A model generated the notes under the pieces. It was not told where the DNA came from. It worked only from the letters and a program-made list of their open reading frames with translations, and did no database searches. From NCBI RefSeq assembly GCF_001446935.1, contig NZ_LKKK01000002.1, forward strand, positions 682,001-746,000: a stretch of 64,000 nt of DNA, read 5' to 3'. The DNA comes from Pseudomonas sp. TTU2014-080ASC. Its GTDB lineage: Bacteria; Pseudomonadota; Gammaproteobacteria; Pseudomonadales; Pseudomonadaceae. Numbering within the stretch: the first letter of the stretch is position 1; each line of letters opens with the position of its first letter. Shown one piece after another: positions 18,917 to 27,905 of this stretch. The translations under genes and the position numbers were made by a program.

Positions 18917-20251
18917 ATGACCAGCATTCCAAAAGCCGAATATGCCCGTCGCCGCAAAGCGTTGATGGAGCAAATGGAGCCTAACAGTATTGCCATTCTG
19001 CCGGCCGCGCCGGTGTATATCCGCAATCGCGATGTGGAGCACACCTATCGACAGGACAGCGACTTTCAATACTTGTCGGGCTTCCCTGAGCCGGAAGCGG
19101 TCATTGTTCTCATTCCGGGCCGTGAACACGGTGAGTACATTTTGTTCTGCCGCGAGCGTGATCCGCTGCGTGAGCTATGGGACGGCCTGCGTGCCGGACA
19201 GGAAGGTGCGATCAGCCAGTACGGTGCGGACGATGCCTTCCCGATCAGTGATATCGATGACATCCTGCCGGGCCTGATCGAAGGGCGCGAGCGCGTTTAC
19301 TCGGCCATGGGCACCAACCATGAGTTCGACCGCCAACTGATGGAGTGGATCAATGTGATCCGTTCTAAAGCGCGTCAGGGTGCTACGCCGCCTAACGAAT
19401 TCATCACCTTGGAGCACCTGCTGCACGACATGCGCCTGTACAAGTCGGCAGCGGAGGTGAAGGTGATGAAGGCCGCGGCTGAAATCTCAGCACGCGCTCA
19501 CGTGCGTGCTATGCAGGCAAGCCGCGCTGGGCTGTACGAATATCATCTGGAAGCTGAGCTGGACTACGAGTTCCGCAAGGGCGGGGCGAAGATGCCGGCT
19601 TACGGTTCCATCGTCGCAGCAGGTAAGAACGCCTGCATCCTGCATTACCGCGAGAACGATGCACCGCTGAAAGATGGTGATCTGGTACTGATCGACGCAG
19701 GCTGTGAGATCGACTGCTACGCCAGCGATATCACCCGGACTTTCCCGGTTAACGGCAAGTTTTCCCCTGAGCAGAAGGCGATCTACGAGCTGGTGCTGGC
19801 TTCGCAGGAAGCAGCGTTTAAAGAGATTGCACCGGGCAAACACTGGAACCAGGCGCACGAGGCGACTGTACGTGTGATCACCAGTGGTCTGGTCGAGCTG
19901 GGCTTGCTCAAAGGTAACGTCGATGAGCTGATCGCCAGCGAAGCCTACCGCGACTTCTACATGCATCGCGCCGGTCACTGGCTGGGGCTGGATGTGCACG
20001 ATGTCGGTGAGTACAAGGTCGGCGGCGAATGGCGTGAACTGGAAGTCGGCATGGCAATGACCGTTGAACCGGGCATCTACATTGCGGCGGATAACCAGAA
20101 TGTCGCCAAGAAATGGCGCGGTATTGGCGTGCGTATTGAGGATGATGTGATCGTGACCAAGACCGGCTGCGAGATCATCACCGGTGGTGTACCGAAAACC
20201 GTTGCCGAAATCGAAGCGCTGATGGCTGCGGCGCGCAGCGAGGCGGCCTGA
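18917..20251 (+). CDS. pepP: Xaa-Pro aminopeptidase PepP
   Basis: This 444-residue metallopeptidase removes N-terminal residues preceding proline. It has the AMP_N domain (residues 1-135; PKAEYARRRKALMEQMEPNSIAILPAAP) and the pita-bread catalytic domain with dimetal ligands in LIDAGCEIDCYASDITRTFPV (two Asp), HRAGHWLGLDVHDVG (His), TVEPGIYI (Glu) and GVRIEDDVIV (Glu). Length agrees with E. coli PepP (441). It lies 31 bp after ygfB and 3 bp before ubiH, the conserved ygfB-pepP-ubiH order. Confidence 0.96.
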   Translation: MTSIPKAEYARRRKALMEQMEPNSIAILPAAPVYIRNRDVEHTYRQDSDFQYLSGFPEPEAVIVLIPGREHGEYILFCRERDPLRELWDGLRAGQEGAISQYGADDAFPISDIDDILPGLIEGRERVYSAMGTNHEFDRQLMEWINVIRSKARQGATPPNEFITLEHLLHDMRLYKSAAEVKVMKAAAEISARAHVRAMQASRAGLYEYHLEAELDYEFRKGGAKMPAYGSIVAAGKNACILHYRENDAPLKDGDLVLIDAGCEIDCYASDITRTFPVNGKFSPEQKAIYELVLASQEAAFKEIAPGKHWNQAHEATVRVITSGLVELGLLKGNVDELIASEAYRDFYMHRAGHWLGLDVHDVGEYKVGGEWRELEVGMAMTVEPGIYIAADNQNVAKKWRGIGVRIEDDVIVTKTGCEIITGGVPKTVAEIEALMAAARSEAA

Positions 20252-20254
20252 CCT

Positions 20255-21442
20255 ATGCAGCGCGTGGATATTGCGATTATCGGTGGGGGACTGGTCGGTG
20301 CCAGTCTGGCGTTGGCTTTGCAGAGCGAGGCCAAACAGCGTGGCTGGACGATCTGCCTGATCGAGCCGTTCACCCCCGGCGCGGGCTATCAGCCCAGCTA
20401 CGATGCGCGATCCACTGCGCTGTCTTACGGCTCGCAACAGATTTATCAACGGCTTGGCCTGTGGCAGGCGATCAGCCAGCGCGCCGAGCCGATTACCCAG
20501 ATACACGTCTCTGACCGTGGCCGTTTTGCCGCAGCCCGCATGAATGCGGAGGAAGAGGGCGTGCCCGCGCTGGGCTACGTGGTGGAAAACGCCTGGCTTG
20601 GTGAATGCCTGTGGAACGGGCTGGATCAGGAAGTGGTGAGCTGGCGCAGCCCGGCGCAAGTCAGTCGCATGCAGGCCCTTGCCGACGGTTATCGCCTGAC
20701 GTTAGAAAACGGCAGCGAGCTTGAGTGCAATCTGGCGATTCTGGCTGAGGGCGGACGCTCCGGTCTGCGTGAACAGCTGGGTATCAATATCAGTGTCTCG
20801 CCCTACGGGCAAAGTGCGCTGATCGCTAACATCACGCCACAGCTGCCCCATGAAGGGCTGGCGTTTGAGCGCTTCACCGACGAAGGCCCGATGGCCATGC
20901 TGCCGGTGACTGATAACCGCTGTGCGTTGGTCTGGACCCGTGCCACCGCCGAAGCAGAGCGTCTGCACGCGCTGGAGGAACGGCCGTTCCTTGAAGAGTT
21001 GCAGCAGGCGTTTGGTTATCGCTTGGGCCAGTTACGTCAGGTTGGCACACGCCATCTGTATCCGTTGGCGCTGACATCGGCCACAGAACAGATACGCCCG
21101 CATCTTGTGGTATTGGGCAACGCTGCACATGCCCTGCATCCGATTGCCGGGCAAGGTTACAACCTGTCGCTGCGCGACACCCTGGTGCTGGCTGAAACCC
21201 TGCTTGGCAGCGATGCACCGCTGGGTGATTTAAATACGTTGCAGCGTTATGTCGACAGCCAGCTGCTGGATCAGCAGCTAACGGTGGGCTTCTCCGATAA
21301 GGTCACGCGCCTGTTCAGCACCGGCCAGCCACTGCTGGTTGCCGGGCGCAACCTGGGCCTCATAGGCCTTGACCTGTTGCCGCCAGCCAAGCGTTGGTTT
21401 GCCCGTCAGGCCATGGGCCTTGGCGTGCGCGCGGAATCTTAA
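20255..21442 (+). CDS. ubiH: UbiH, 2-octaprenyl-6-methoxyphenol hydroxylase
   Basis: This 395-residue FAD monooxygenase hydroxylates the ubiquinone ring precursor. It shows the N-terminal dinucleotide-binding IIGGGLVGASLALAL, the middle DG-type segment (LAILAEGGRSGLREQLGI, here EGG rather than ADG) and the second FAD motif VVLGNAAHALHPIAGQGYNLSLRD, where GNAAH is the usual UbiH variant of GDAAH. It follows pepP with a 3-bp gap and is followed by a DUF4442 gene and a second UbiH-family gene. Confidence 0.94.
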   Translation: MQRVDIAIIGGGLVGASLALALQSEAKQRGWTICLIEPFTPGAGYQPSYDARSTALSYGSQQIYQRLGLWQAISQRAEPITQIHVSDRGRFAAARMNAEEEGVPALGYVVENAWLGECLWNGLDQEVVSWRSPAQVSRMQALADGYRLTLENGSELECNLAILAEGGRSGLREQLGINISVSPYGQSALIANITPQLPHEGLAFERFTDEGPMAMLPVTDNRCALVWTRATAEAERLHALEERPFLEELQQAFGYRLGQLRQVGTRHLYPLALTSATEQIRPHLVVLGNAAHALHPIAGQGYNLSLRDTLVLAETLLGSDAPLGDLNTLQRYVDSQLLDQQLTVGFSDKVTRLFSTGQPLLVAGRNLGLIGLDLLPPAKRWFARQAMGLGVRAES

Positions 21443-21444
21443 GC

Positions 21445-21924
21445 GTGTCGGCTAAGTTAGCGCGCAAGGCGCGCATGCTGCGTTGGATCATGAACCTTTA
21501 TCCACCCTATCTGGGGGCTGGAGTTTGGGTGCGGCACATCAGCGCGGATTTCAGTGAGATAAAGGTAGAAATGCCGCTGCGCTGGTATAACCGCAACTAT
21601 GTGCGCACCCACTTTGGCGGCAGCCTGTATGCCATGACCGATCCATTTTTCATGTTGATGGTGATGGAGCGGCTCGGGCGCGATTACATCGTCTGGGACA
21701 AGGCTGCCAGCATTGATTTCGTCGCGCCGGGCAAAGGCACGGTGTACGCCGATTTTCGCATTGATGAAGCGCTGCTGGATGACATCCGCCAGCGCACCGC
21801 AGGTGGCGAAAAGTATCTGCCTGAACTACAGGTTGAAGTGCTGGATGCTGCCGGTGATGTGGTGGCACGGGTGCACAAAACCCTTTATGTGCGGCTCAAG
21901 CCGCAGGCTCGGCAGGCGGGATAA
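21445..21924 (+). CDS. DUF4442 hotdog-fold protein
   Basis: This 159-residue protein matches the DUF4442 family of hotdog-fold, thioesterase-like proteins: LRWIMNLYPPYLGAGVWVRHIS, then MPLRWYNRNYVRTHFGGSLYAMTDPFFMLM, where HFGGSLYAMTD corresponds to the active-site helix region of hotdog enzymes. I chose the GTG at 21445, 2 bp after the ubiH stop; an ATG at 21475 and a start within ubiH are possible. It lies between two ubiquinone hydroxylase genes, so a role in that pathway or in acyl handling is possible but unproven. Confidence 0.85.
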   Translation: MSAKLARKARMLRWIMNLYPPYLGAGVWVRHISADFSEIKVEMPLRWYNRNYVRTHFGGSLYAMTDPFFMLMVMERLGRDYIVWDKAASIDFVAPGKGTVYADFRIDEALLDDIRQRTAGGEKYLPELQVEVLDAAGDVVARVHKTLYVRLKPQARQAG

Positions 21925-21933
21925 GGAAGGATT

Positions 21934-23148
21934 ATGCAAGCTGATCTGATCATCGTCGGTGCAGGAATGGTAGGCAGCGCGCTGGCGCTGGCCCTGCAGA
22001 ACAAGGGACTGGACGTTCTGCTGCTCGATGGCAGCTCGCTTGAAGTGGCACCGTTTCAGGCGGGCGCTTTTGAGCCGCGTGTCAGTGCATTGTCCATGGC
22101 CAGTCAGCGCGTTCTTGAACGTCTGGGTGCGTGGCAGGGTATCGAAGCCCGGCGCGCCTGCCCATATAGCGAAATGCAGGTCTGGGACGGCTCTGGGACC
22201 GGGCAGATTCATTTCAGTGCGTCCAGCGTACACGCTGATGTGCTTGGCCATATCGTCGAAAACCGTGTGGTGCAGGATGCGCTCTTGGAGCGCCTGCACG
22301 ACAGTGATGTCGGGCTGCTGGCCAACTCCCGTCTTGAGCATTTGCGTCACTCCGGTGATGGCTGGCTGCTGACCTTGAATGATGGTCGCGAATTGCGTAC
22401 CAAGCTGGTGATTGCAGCTGATGGTGCTAACTCCGCCGTACGCCGTCTGGCTGGCTGTGAAACCCGTGAATGGGATTATCTGCATCACGCCATTGTTACC
22501 AGCGTGCGATGCAGCAAGCCACATCAGGCCACGGCCTGGCAACGCTTTACTGATCACGGCCCGCTGGCCTTCCTGCCTTTAGAGGGCGCTGAGGGCGAGC
22601 ATTGGTGCTCGATCGTCTGGTCGGTGACGCCGGAAGAGTCTGAGCGTTTGATGGCGTTAGACGATGCCGCCTTCTGTGCAGAGCTGGGTGAAGCTTTTGA
22701 ATATCGCCTGGGCGAGGTGCTGCATGCTGATGCGCGCCTGTGTATTCCGCTGCGTCAGCGCCATGCTAAGCGTTACGTGGAACCGGGGCTGGCGTTGATC
22801 GGTGATGCTGCGCACACCATTCACCCGCTGGCCGGGCAGGGGGTCAATCTGGGCTTTCTTGATGTAGCGGTGTTGGCTGAGGTGCTGTTGCACGCGGCCG
22901 AGCGTGGTGAAGATCTGAATGACGTGAAAGTGCTGAGTCGTTTCGAGCGCCGCCGCATGCCACACAATCTGGCGATGATGGCGGCAATGGAAGGCTTCGA
23001 GCGCCTGTTCCAAGCCGATCAACTGCCACTGCGCTGGCTGCGCAACACCGGCCTTAAATGGGTCGATGAAATGCCGCAGGCCAAGGCGCTTTTTGTGCGT
23101 CAGGCGCTGGGGTTGTCCGGCGATCTTCCGGAGTTGGCGCGGGCCTGA
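21934..23148 (+). CDS. UbiH/UbiF/VisC family FAD hydroxylase (UbiI-like)
   Basis: This 404-residue flavoprotein is a second ubiquinone-ring hydroxylase. Motifs are the N-terminal IVGAGMVGSALALALQNKG, the LVIAADGANSAVRRLAG DG motif and the second FAD motif LIGDAAHTIHPLAGQGVNLGFLD. The canonical GDAAH distinguishes it from the upstream UbiH. By synteny it corresponds to the pseudomonad VisC/UbiI gene that introduces the C5 hydroxyl. It is the last gene of the ygfB-pepP-ubiH operon and is preceded by AAGGA 5 bp before the ATG. Confidence 0.9.
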   Translation: MQADLIIVGAGMVGSALALALQNKGLDVLLLDGSSLEVAPFQAGAFEPRVSALSMASQRVLERLGAWQGIEARRACPYSEMQVWDGSGTGQIHFSASSVHADVLGHIVENRVVQDALLERLHDSDVGLLANSRLEHLRHSGDGWLLTLNDGRELRTKLVIAADGANSAVRRLAGCETREWDYLHHAIVTSVRCSKPHQATAWQRFTDHGPLAFLPLEGAEGEHWCSIVWSVTPEESERLMALDDAAFCAELGEAFEYRLGEVLHADARLCIPLRQRHAKRYVEPGLALIGDAAHTIHPLAGQGVNLGFLDVAVLAEVLLHAAERGEDLNDVKVLSRFERRRMPHNLAMMAAMEGFERLFQADQLPLRWLRNTGLKWVDEMPQAKALFVRQALGLSGDLPELARA

Positions 23149-23200
23149 TCGGGCAGCGAGCAGTCCCCCGATTTCATCCCTCCTGGTTATTTCAGTCCAC

Positions 23201-23227
23201 AAAAAAAGCCCGGCTAATGCCGGGCTT
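23201..23227 (-). terminator. Rho-independent terminator of the dctPQM operon
   Basis: On the minus strand AAGCCCGGC, loop ATTA, GCCGGGCTT and then a run of seven T form a textbook terminator 45 bp after the dctM stop. In the plus direction the stem has no T run but could still help end the ubiI operon. Confidence 0.85.
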
Positions 23228-23272
23228 CAAGTATGCAGGCACAACCTGCACACAGGCACATACGAGTAGCAA

Positions 23273-24556
23273 TCAGCTCATACCCAGCCAATTTGGCAAG
23301 GCCAGCGAGATAGCTGGAATGTAAGTGATCACAATCAGGAAACTGATCAGCATCATCAGCCATGGCCAGGCTGCCTTGATTACGCTGGTTAACGGCATTC
23401 CCGTCACCGCTGAGGTCACAAACAGGTTCAGGCCAACTGGCGGTGTGATCAGGCCGATTTCCATGTTCACCACCATGATAATGCCCAGGTGGATCGGGTC
23501 GATGCCCAGTTGCATGGCAATCGGGAACAGGATCGGCGCCAGGATCAGAATGATCGCCGAGGGCTCCATAAAGGCACCGGCAATCAGCAGCACGATGTTC
23601 ACCACCAGCAGGAACTGCCAGGGCTGCAAGCCCATTTCTACTACCCAGGCGGTAATGGTCTGCGGGATTTGCTCGGTGGTCAGCACGTGGGCGAACAGCA
23701 TGGCGTTGGCGATGATGAACATCAGCATGATGCTCAGCTTGCCGGACTCCAGCAGTACGCGTGGACAATCGCTGATCTTCAGGTCTTTGTAGACGAATAG
23801 GGCGACAAACGCTGAGTACACCGCTGCCACGGCTGCAGCTTCAGTCGGGGTGAACATGCCGGTGTAGATACCACCGAGAATGATCACCATCAGCAGCAGG
23901 CCCCAGATGGCTTTGCGTGCAGCGCTCAGGAACTCACGCAGGCTGGCGCGTGGCATGGCTGGCAAATTCATTTTGCGCGCCACGACGTAGATCGCGACCA
24001 TCAGTACCAGGCCCAGCAGCAGGCCAGGGATGACGCCCGCCATAAACAGCTTGCCGACAGACTGCTCGGTTGCTGCGGCGTAGACCACCATCACGATCGA
24101 TGGCGGAATTAGGATGCCTAATGTACCGGCGTTACACACGATACCGGCACCGAAGGCCTGTGGATAACCCGAGCGTACCATCCCGGCAATAGCAATCGAG
24201 CCTACAGCCGCAACAGTGGCCGGAGACGAGCCGGACAGTGCCGCGAACAGCATGCAGGCCAGTACTGCCGAAATAGCCAGACCGCCGCGAATATGACCGA
24301 CGCAGGCGTTGGCAAAGTCGATCAGGCGACGGGCCACGCCGCCGGTGGTCATGAAGGCACCGGACAACAGGAAGAACGGAATCGCCAGCAGGGTGTAGTG
24401 CTCGGACGTTTCGAACAGCTTGATCGCCAGTGAACGCACCGAGTCCGGGCTGAACAGCATGATGGTCATGGAGCCGGCCAGGCCGAGCGAAACCGCAATC
24501 GGCACGCCGATGAACATCAACAAAAACAGCAGCAGGAAGAGGAACAGAATGGTCAT
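23273..24556 (-). CDS. dctM: TRAP transporter large permease DctM
   Basis: This 427-residue protein is the 12-helix transport subunit of a C4-dicarboxylate TRAP transporter. It starts MTILFLFLLLFLLMFIGVPIAVSLGLAG and contains the DctM blocks LIDFANACVGHIRGGLA, ALSGSSPATVAAVGSIAIAGM and MVVNMEIGLITPPVGLNLFV, the last being highly conserved in DctM. Its ATG overlaps the dctQ stop (TAATG), implying coupling. Solutes brought by DctP are moved with sodium or proton gradients. Confidence 0.95.
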   Translation of the reverse strand: MTILFLFLLLFLLMFIGVPIAVSLGLAGSMTIMLFSPDSVRSLAIKLFETSEHYTLLAIPFFLLSGAFMTTGGVARRLIDFANACVGHIRGGLAISAVLACMLFAALSGSSPATVAAVGSIAIAGMVRSGYPQAFGAGIVCNAGTLGILIPPSIVMVVYAAATEQSVGKLFMAGVIPGLLLGLVLMVAIYVVARKMNLPAMPRASLREFLSAARKAIWGLLLMVIILGGIYTGMFTPTEAAAVAAVYSAFVALFVYKDLKISDCPRVLLESGKLSIMLMFIIANAMLFAHVLTTEQIPQTITAWVVEMGLQPWQFLLVVNIVLLIAGAFMEPSAIILILAPILFPIAMQLGIDPIHLGIIMVVNMEIGLITPPVGLNLFVTSAVTGMPLTSVIKAAWPWLMMLISFLIVITYIPAISLALPNWLGMS

Positions 24557-25185
24557 TACTTGTGCTCCTCGTGTTCATTGATTTTCAGGGCATCAGCGGC
24601 TTCATCCGCGAGTCCCAGACCGGTTTGCTGGTTGCGTAGGATGCGCACAAAAATTTCAGCAAAGCGGATAAATACCAAGGCAAATCCAAATGGCACGATG
24701 GCCGTGATGTGCCACTGCATGACGCCAAAATGGCCAAGGTCTTCAGCGCCGATGCCTGCGATAAAGAGGGTCTTTACCCAGTCGTAGCTGGCGACGCTAA
24801 TCAGGCCGGCGTAACCGAGGCAGGCCAGGCAGGCGATGATGCCGATAATGCGTTGCACCGGTTTGCTCGCCAGTTTCACCAGCGCGTCTACGCCGATATG
24901 GCCTGCGGTGCGCACGCCATAGGCCAGGCCAAAGAAAATCAGCCAGGCAAATAAGGCTTTGGTCAGTGCTGTGCTCCAGGTCATGGACTGAGCCATGTCG
25001 AGGATGAAGTCACCGATATTCAGGAAGAAGTCACTGGTGCTCTCCCAGCGGTCAGCCAGGTTGTAGAACAGCGTGTACAGGTTGTTGAGGATTACGTAGG
25101 TGAACGTAACCAATGTCATGGTTGCCAGCAGAAAGGCGATAAAACCTTCCTCGAAGTGGTCCCAGACGCGCCGCAGGGCATTCAT
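24556..25185 (-). CDS. dctQ: TRAP transporter small permease DctQ
   Basis: This 209-residue four-helix membrane protein is the small TRAP subunit. It opens with LRRVWDHFEEGFIAFLLATMTLVTFTYVILNN and has the typical W-rich SMTWSTALTKALFAWLIFFGLAYGVRTAGHIGVDAL segment, where AYGVRTAGHIGVD is the DctQ signature. It is somewhat longer than minimal DctQ proteins because of an extra loop after helix 1. It is encoded between dctP and dctM. Confidence 0.93.
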   Translation of the reverse strand: MNALRRVWDHFEEGFIAFLLATMTLVTFTYVILNNLYTLFYNLADRWESTSDFFLNIGDFILDMAQSMTWSTALTKALFAWLIFFGLAYGVRTAGHIGVDALVKLASKPVQRIIGIIACLACLGYAGLISVASYDWVKTLFIAGIGAEDLGHFGVMQWHITAIVPFGFALVFIRFAEIFVRILRNQQTGLGLADEAADALKINEHEEHK

Positions 25186-25212
25186 CGTGTGAGTCTCCGG
25201 TGAGTGTGCAGT

Positions 25213-25238
25213 ACATCCAGGCCCGTAGGCCTGGATGT
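25213..25238. promoter_or_regulatory. Intercistronic hairpin between dctP and dctQ
   Basis: A perfect 11-bp stem (ACATCCAGGCC / GGCCTGGATGT) with a 4-base loop lies in the 70-bp gap between dctP and dctQ. There is no T run after it on the minus strand, so it is more likely an mRNA-stabilising or attenuating structure that leaves more dctP message than permease message. Confidence 0.6.
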
Positions 25239-25255
25239 CAGTAACGCAGGGCGTC

Positions 25256-26392
<1,137 letters not shown>

Positions 26393-26394
26393 TC

Positions 26395-26410
26395 AGCAAC
26401 CGTCATGCCA
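26395..26410 (-). promoter_or_regulatory. Sigma-54 promoter of dctPQM
   Basis: The minus strand reads TGGCATGACGGTTGCT, matching the -24/-12 consensus TGGCACG-N4-TTGCW at all but one position and with correct GG to GC spacing. Predicted transcription starts about 135 bp before the dctP ATG. The upstream-encoded DctD is a sigma-54 activator. Confidence 0.8.
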
Positions 26411-26431
26411 GCACGCTCAGAGGTGGGGAAT

Positions 26432-26454
26432 TTGTACGCAATTTCGTTGTACAA
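26432..26454. promoter_or_regulatory. Inverted repeat upstream of the dctP promoter
   Basis: TTGTAC and GTACAA arms lie 11 bp apart, just upstream of the -24 element. This could be a binding site for an accessory regulator; DctD could also bind here. Assignment is not certain. Confidence 0.4.
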
Positions 26455-26509
26455 GCACCTGCCTGAACGTTCAGACAGGCGTGAGTAACATAAAAGCGTT
26501 CTTGAGTTT

Positions 26510-26555
26510 GGCGGATTTCCGCCATCTACTCGTGACTGTCTGGCGGATTTCCGCC
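26510..26555. promoter_or_regulatory. Twin palindromes, probable DctD enhancer sites
   Basis: The 14-bp palindrome GGCGGATTTCCGCC occurs twice, at 26510-26523 and 26542-26555. The copies are 32 bp apart start to start (about three helical turns), 100-150 bp upstream of the sigma-54 promoter. The second copy lies within the last codons of dctD. Position, symmetry and phasing are those expected for enhancer-binding dimers. Confidence 0.65.
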
Positions 26556-27905
26556 TGACTCAGAGAAGCTGAGGCCGTGCTTACGTAATTTGTCGTGCAG
26601 GGTCTTGCGTGGCAGGCCGAGCGCTTCGGCCAAGCTGCGCAGAGAGTTGTGGTTACGACCCATCTCAGCGCTGATCAGGCTGCGCTCGAATGCTTCAACC
26701 TGAGCATTAAGGCCGCCGCTGCTTTCTTCAGTCGGGCCTGACCCTTCGTCACCCAGTTCAAAGCCCAGTCCTAGGGCAAAGCGTTCCGCAGCGTTTTGAA
26801 GTTCACGCACATTGCCCGGCCAGTTATGCCGTAGCAGAGTGGCGCGCTGGGCGGGCGACAGGTGGCGCTCCGGCAGGCTGTGGCGTTTGCTGACAGAGTC
26901 GGTGAAGTGCTGGAACAACAGCAGGGCGTCTTCACCGCGATCGCGCAGCGGAGGAATACGCAGCGGCGCAACATTCAGTCGGTAATACAGGTCGGCGCGG
27001 AAGCGGCCCTGATCGGCGGCCTGGCGCAGATCTTCCTTGGTCGCGGCAATAACACGGATATCCAGCGGGATCAGCTGGTTGCCGCCAAGGCGTTCAACCA
27101 CGCGCTCTTGCAGCAGGCGCAGCAGTTTGACCTGCACCTCTAGGCTCATGCTTTCGATTTCATCCAGGAATAGGGTGCCGCCGTTGGCAAACTCAAACTT
27201 GCCGATGCGGCGCTTTTGCGCACCGGTGAACGCGCCCTGTTCGTGACCGAACAGCTCGCTTTCGACGACCGATTCGGCCAGTGCGCCGGCGTTGATTGCA
27301 ACGAAAGGGCCGTCGCGGCGGCTGGACATGTCGTGCAGGGCTCGGGCAACCACTTCCTTACCGGCTCCGGTTTCGCCAAGAATCAACACATCGCTGTTGA
27401 TGGCTGACAGCGCTCCGATCTGTTCACGCAGGCGTTGCATGGATTGTGATTGGCCAACCAGGCGGGCGCTCAGTGTCTGCTTATCGGCCAGGGCCAGACG
27501 CAGGCTGCGGTTATCCAGCACCAGACGGCGTAGGTTAAGGGCGCGGCGCACGCTATCGATCAGGTCTTCGCTGGCAAAGGGCTTTTCCAGAAAGTCATGA
27601 GCACCGGCGCGCATGGCTTGTACCGCCAAGGGCACATCGCCGTGTCCGGTAATCAATAGCACGGGCAGTTCGGCGTCCTGTTCCTGCAGTTGTTGCAGCA
27701 GTTGCAGGCCATCAATACCCGGCATGCGGATGTCGCTGATGACCACGCCTGGCCAGTCGCGGGTGATGCGGCTGGCGGCGTTGCGGGCGTCGGCCAATGT
27801 GGTGACGTTAAAGCCGGCCAGATCCAGTGTTTGCCCCAGCGCCTGGCGCAGGTGCGGATCATCATCGATCAGCAGTACCTGAGTGCGGGTGTCGATCATG
27901 CTCAT
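26526..27905 (-). CDS. dctD: C4-dicarboxylate response regulator DctD
   Basis: This 459-residue sigma-54 activator has a receiver domain (phosphoacceptor Asp58 in VVISDIRMPG), an AAA+ domain with Walker A GETGAGKE, the sigma-54 contact loop GAFTGA (in ELFGHEQGAFTGAQKR) and Walker B GGTLFLDEIES, and a Fis-type helix-turn-helix at the C-terminus (NSLRSLAEALGLPRKTLHDKLRKHGL). The ATG at 27905 overlaps the dctB stop (ATGA). It should activate the dctPQM sigma-54 promoter when phosphorylated by DctB. Confidence 0.95.
   Translation of the reverse strand: MSMIDTRTQVLLIDDDPHLRQALGQTLDLAGFNVTTLADARNAASRITRDWPGVVISDIRMPGIDGLQLLQQLQEQDAELPVLLITGHGDVPLAVQAMRAGAHDFLEKPFASEDLIDSVRRALNLRRLVLDNRSLRLALADKQTLSARLVGQSQSMQRLREQIGALSAINSDVLILGETGAGKEVVARALHDMSSRRDGPFVAINAGALAESVVESELFGHEQGAFTGAQKRRIGKFEFANGGTLFLDEIESMSLEVQVKLLRLLQERVVERLGGNQLIPLDIRVIAATKEDLRQAADQGRFRADLYYRLNVAPLRIPPLRDRGEDALLLFQHFTDSVSKRHSLPERHLSPAQRATLLRHNWPGNVRELQNAAERFALGLGFELGDEGSGPTEESSGGLNAQVEAFERSLISAEMGRNHNSLRSLAEALGLPRKTLHDKLRKHGLSFSESGGNPPDSHE

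Noticed and set aside
19487..20659. Open frame of 390 codons on the minus strand opposite pepP and ubiH
   Set aside because: Spans two genes with intact motifs and shows no protein-family features.
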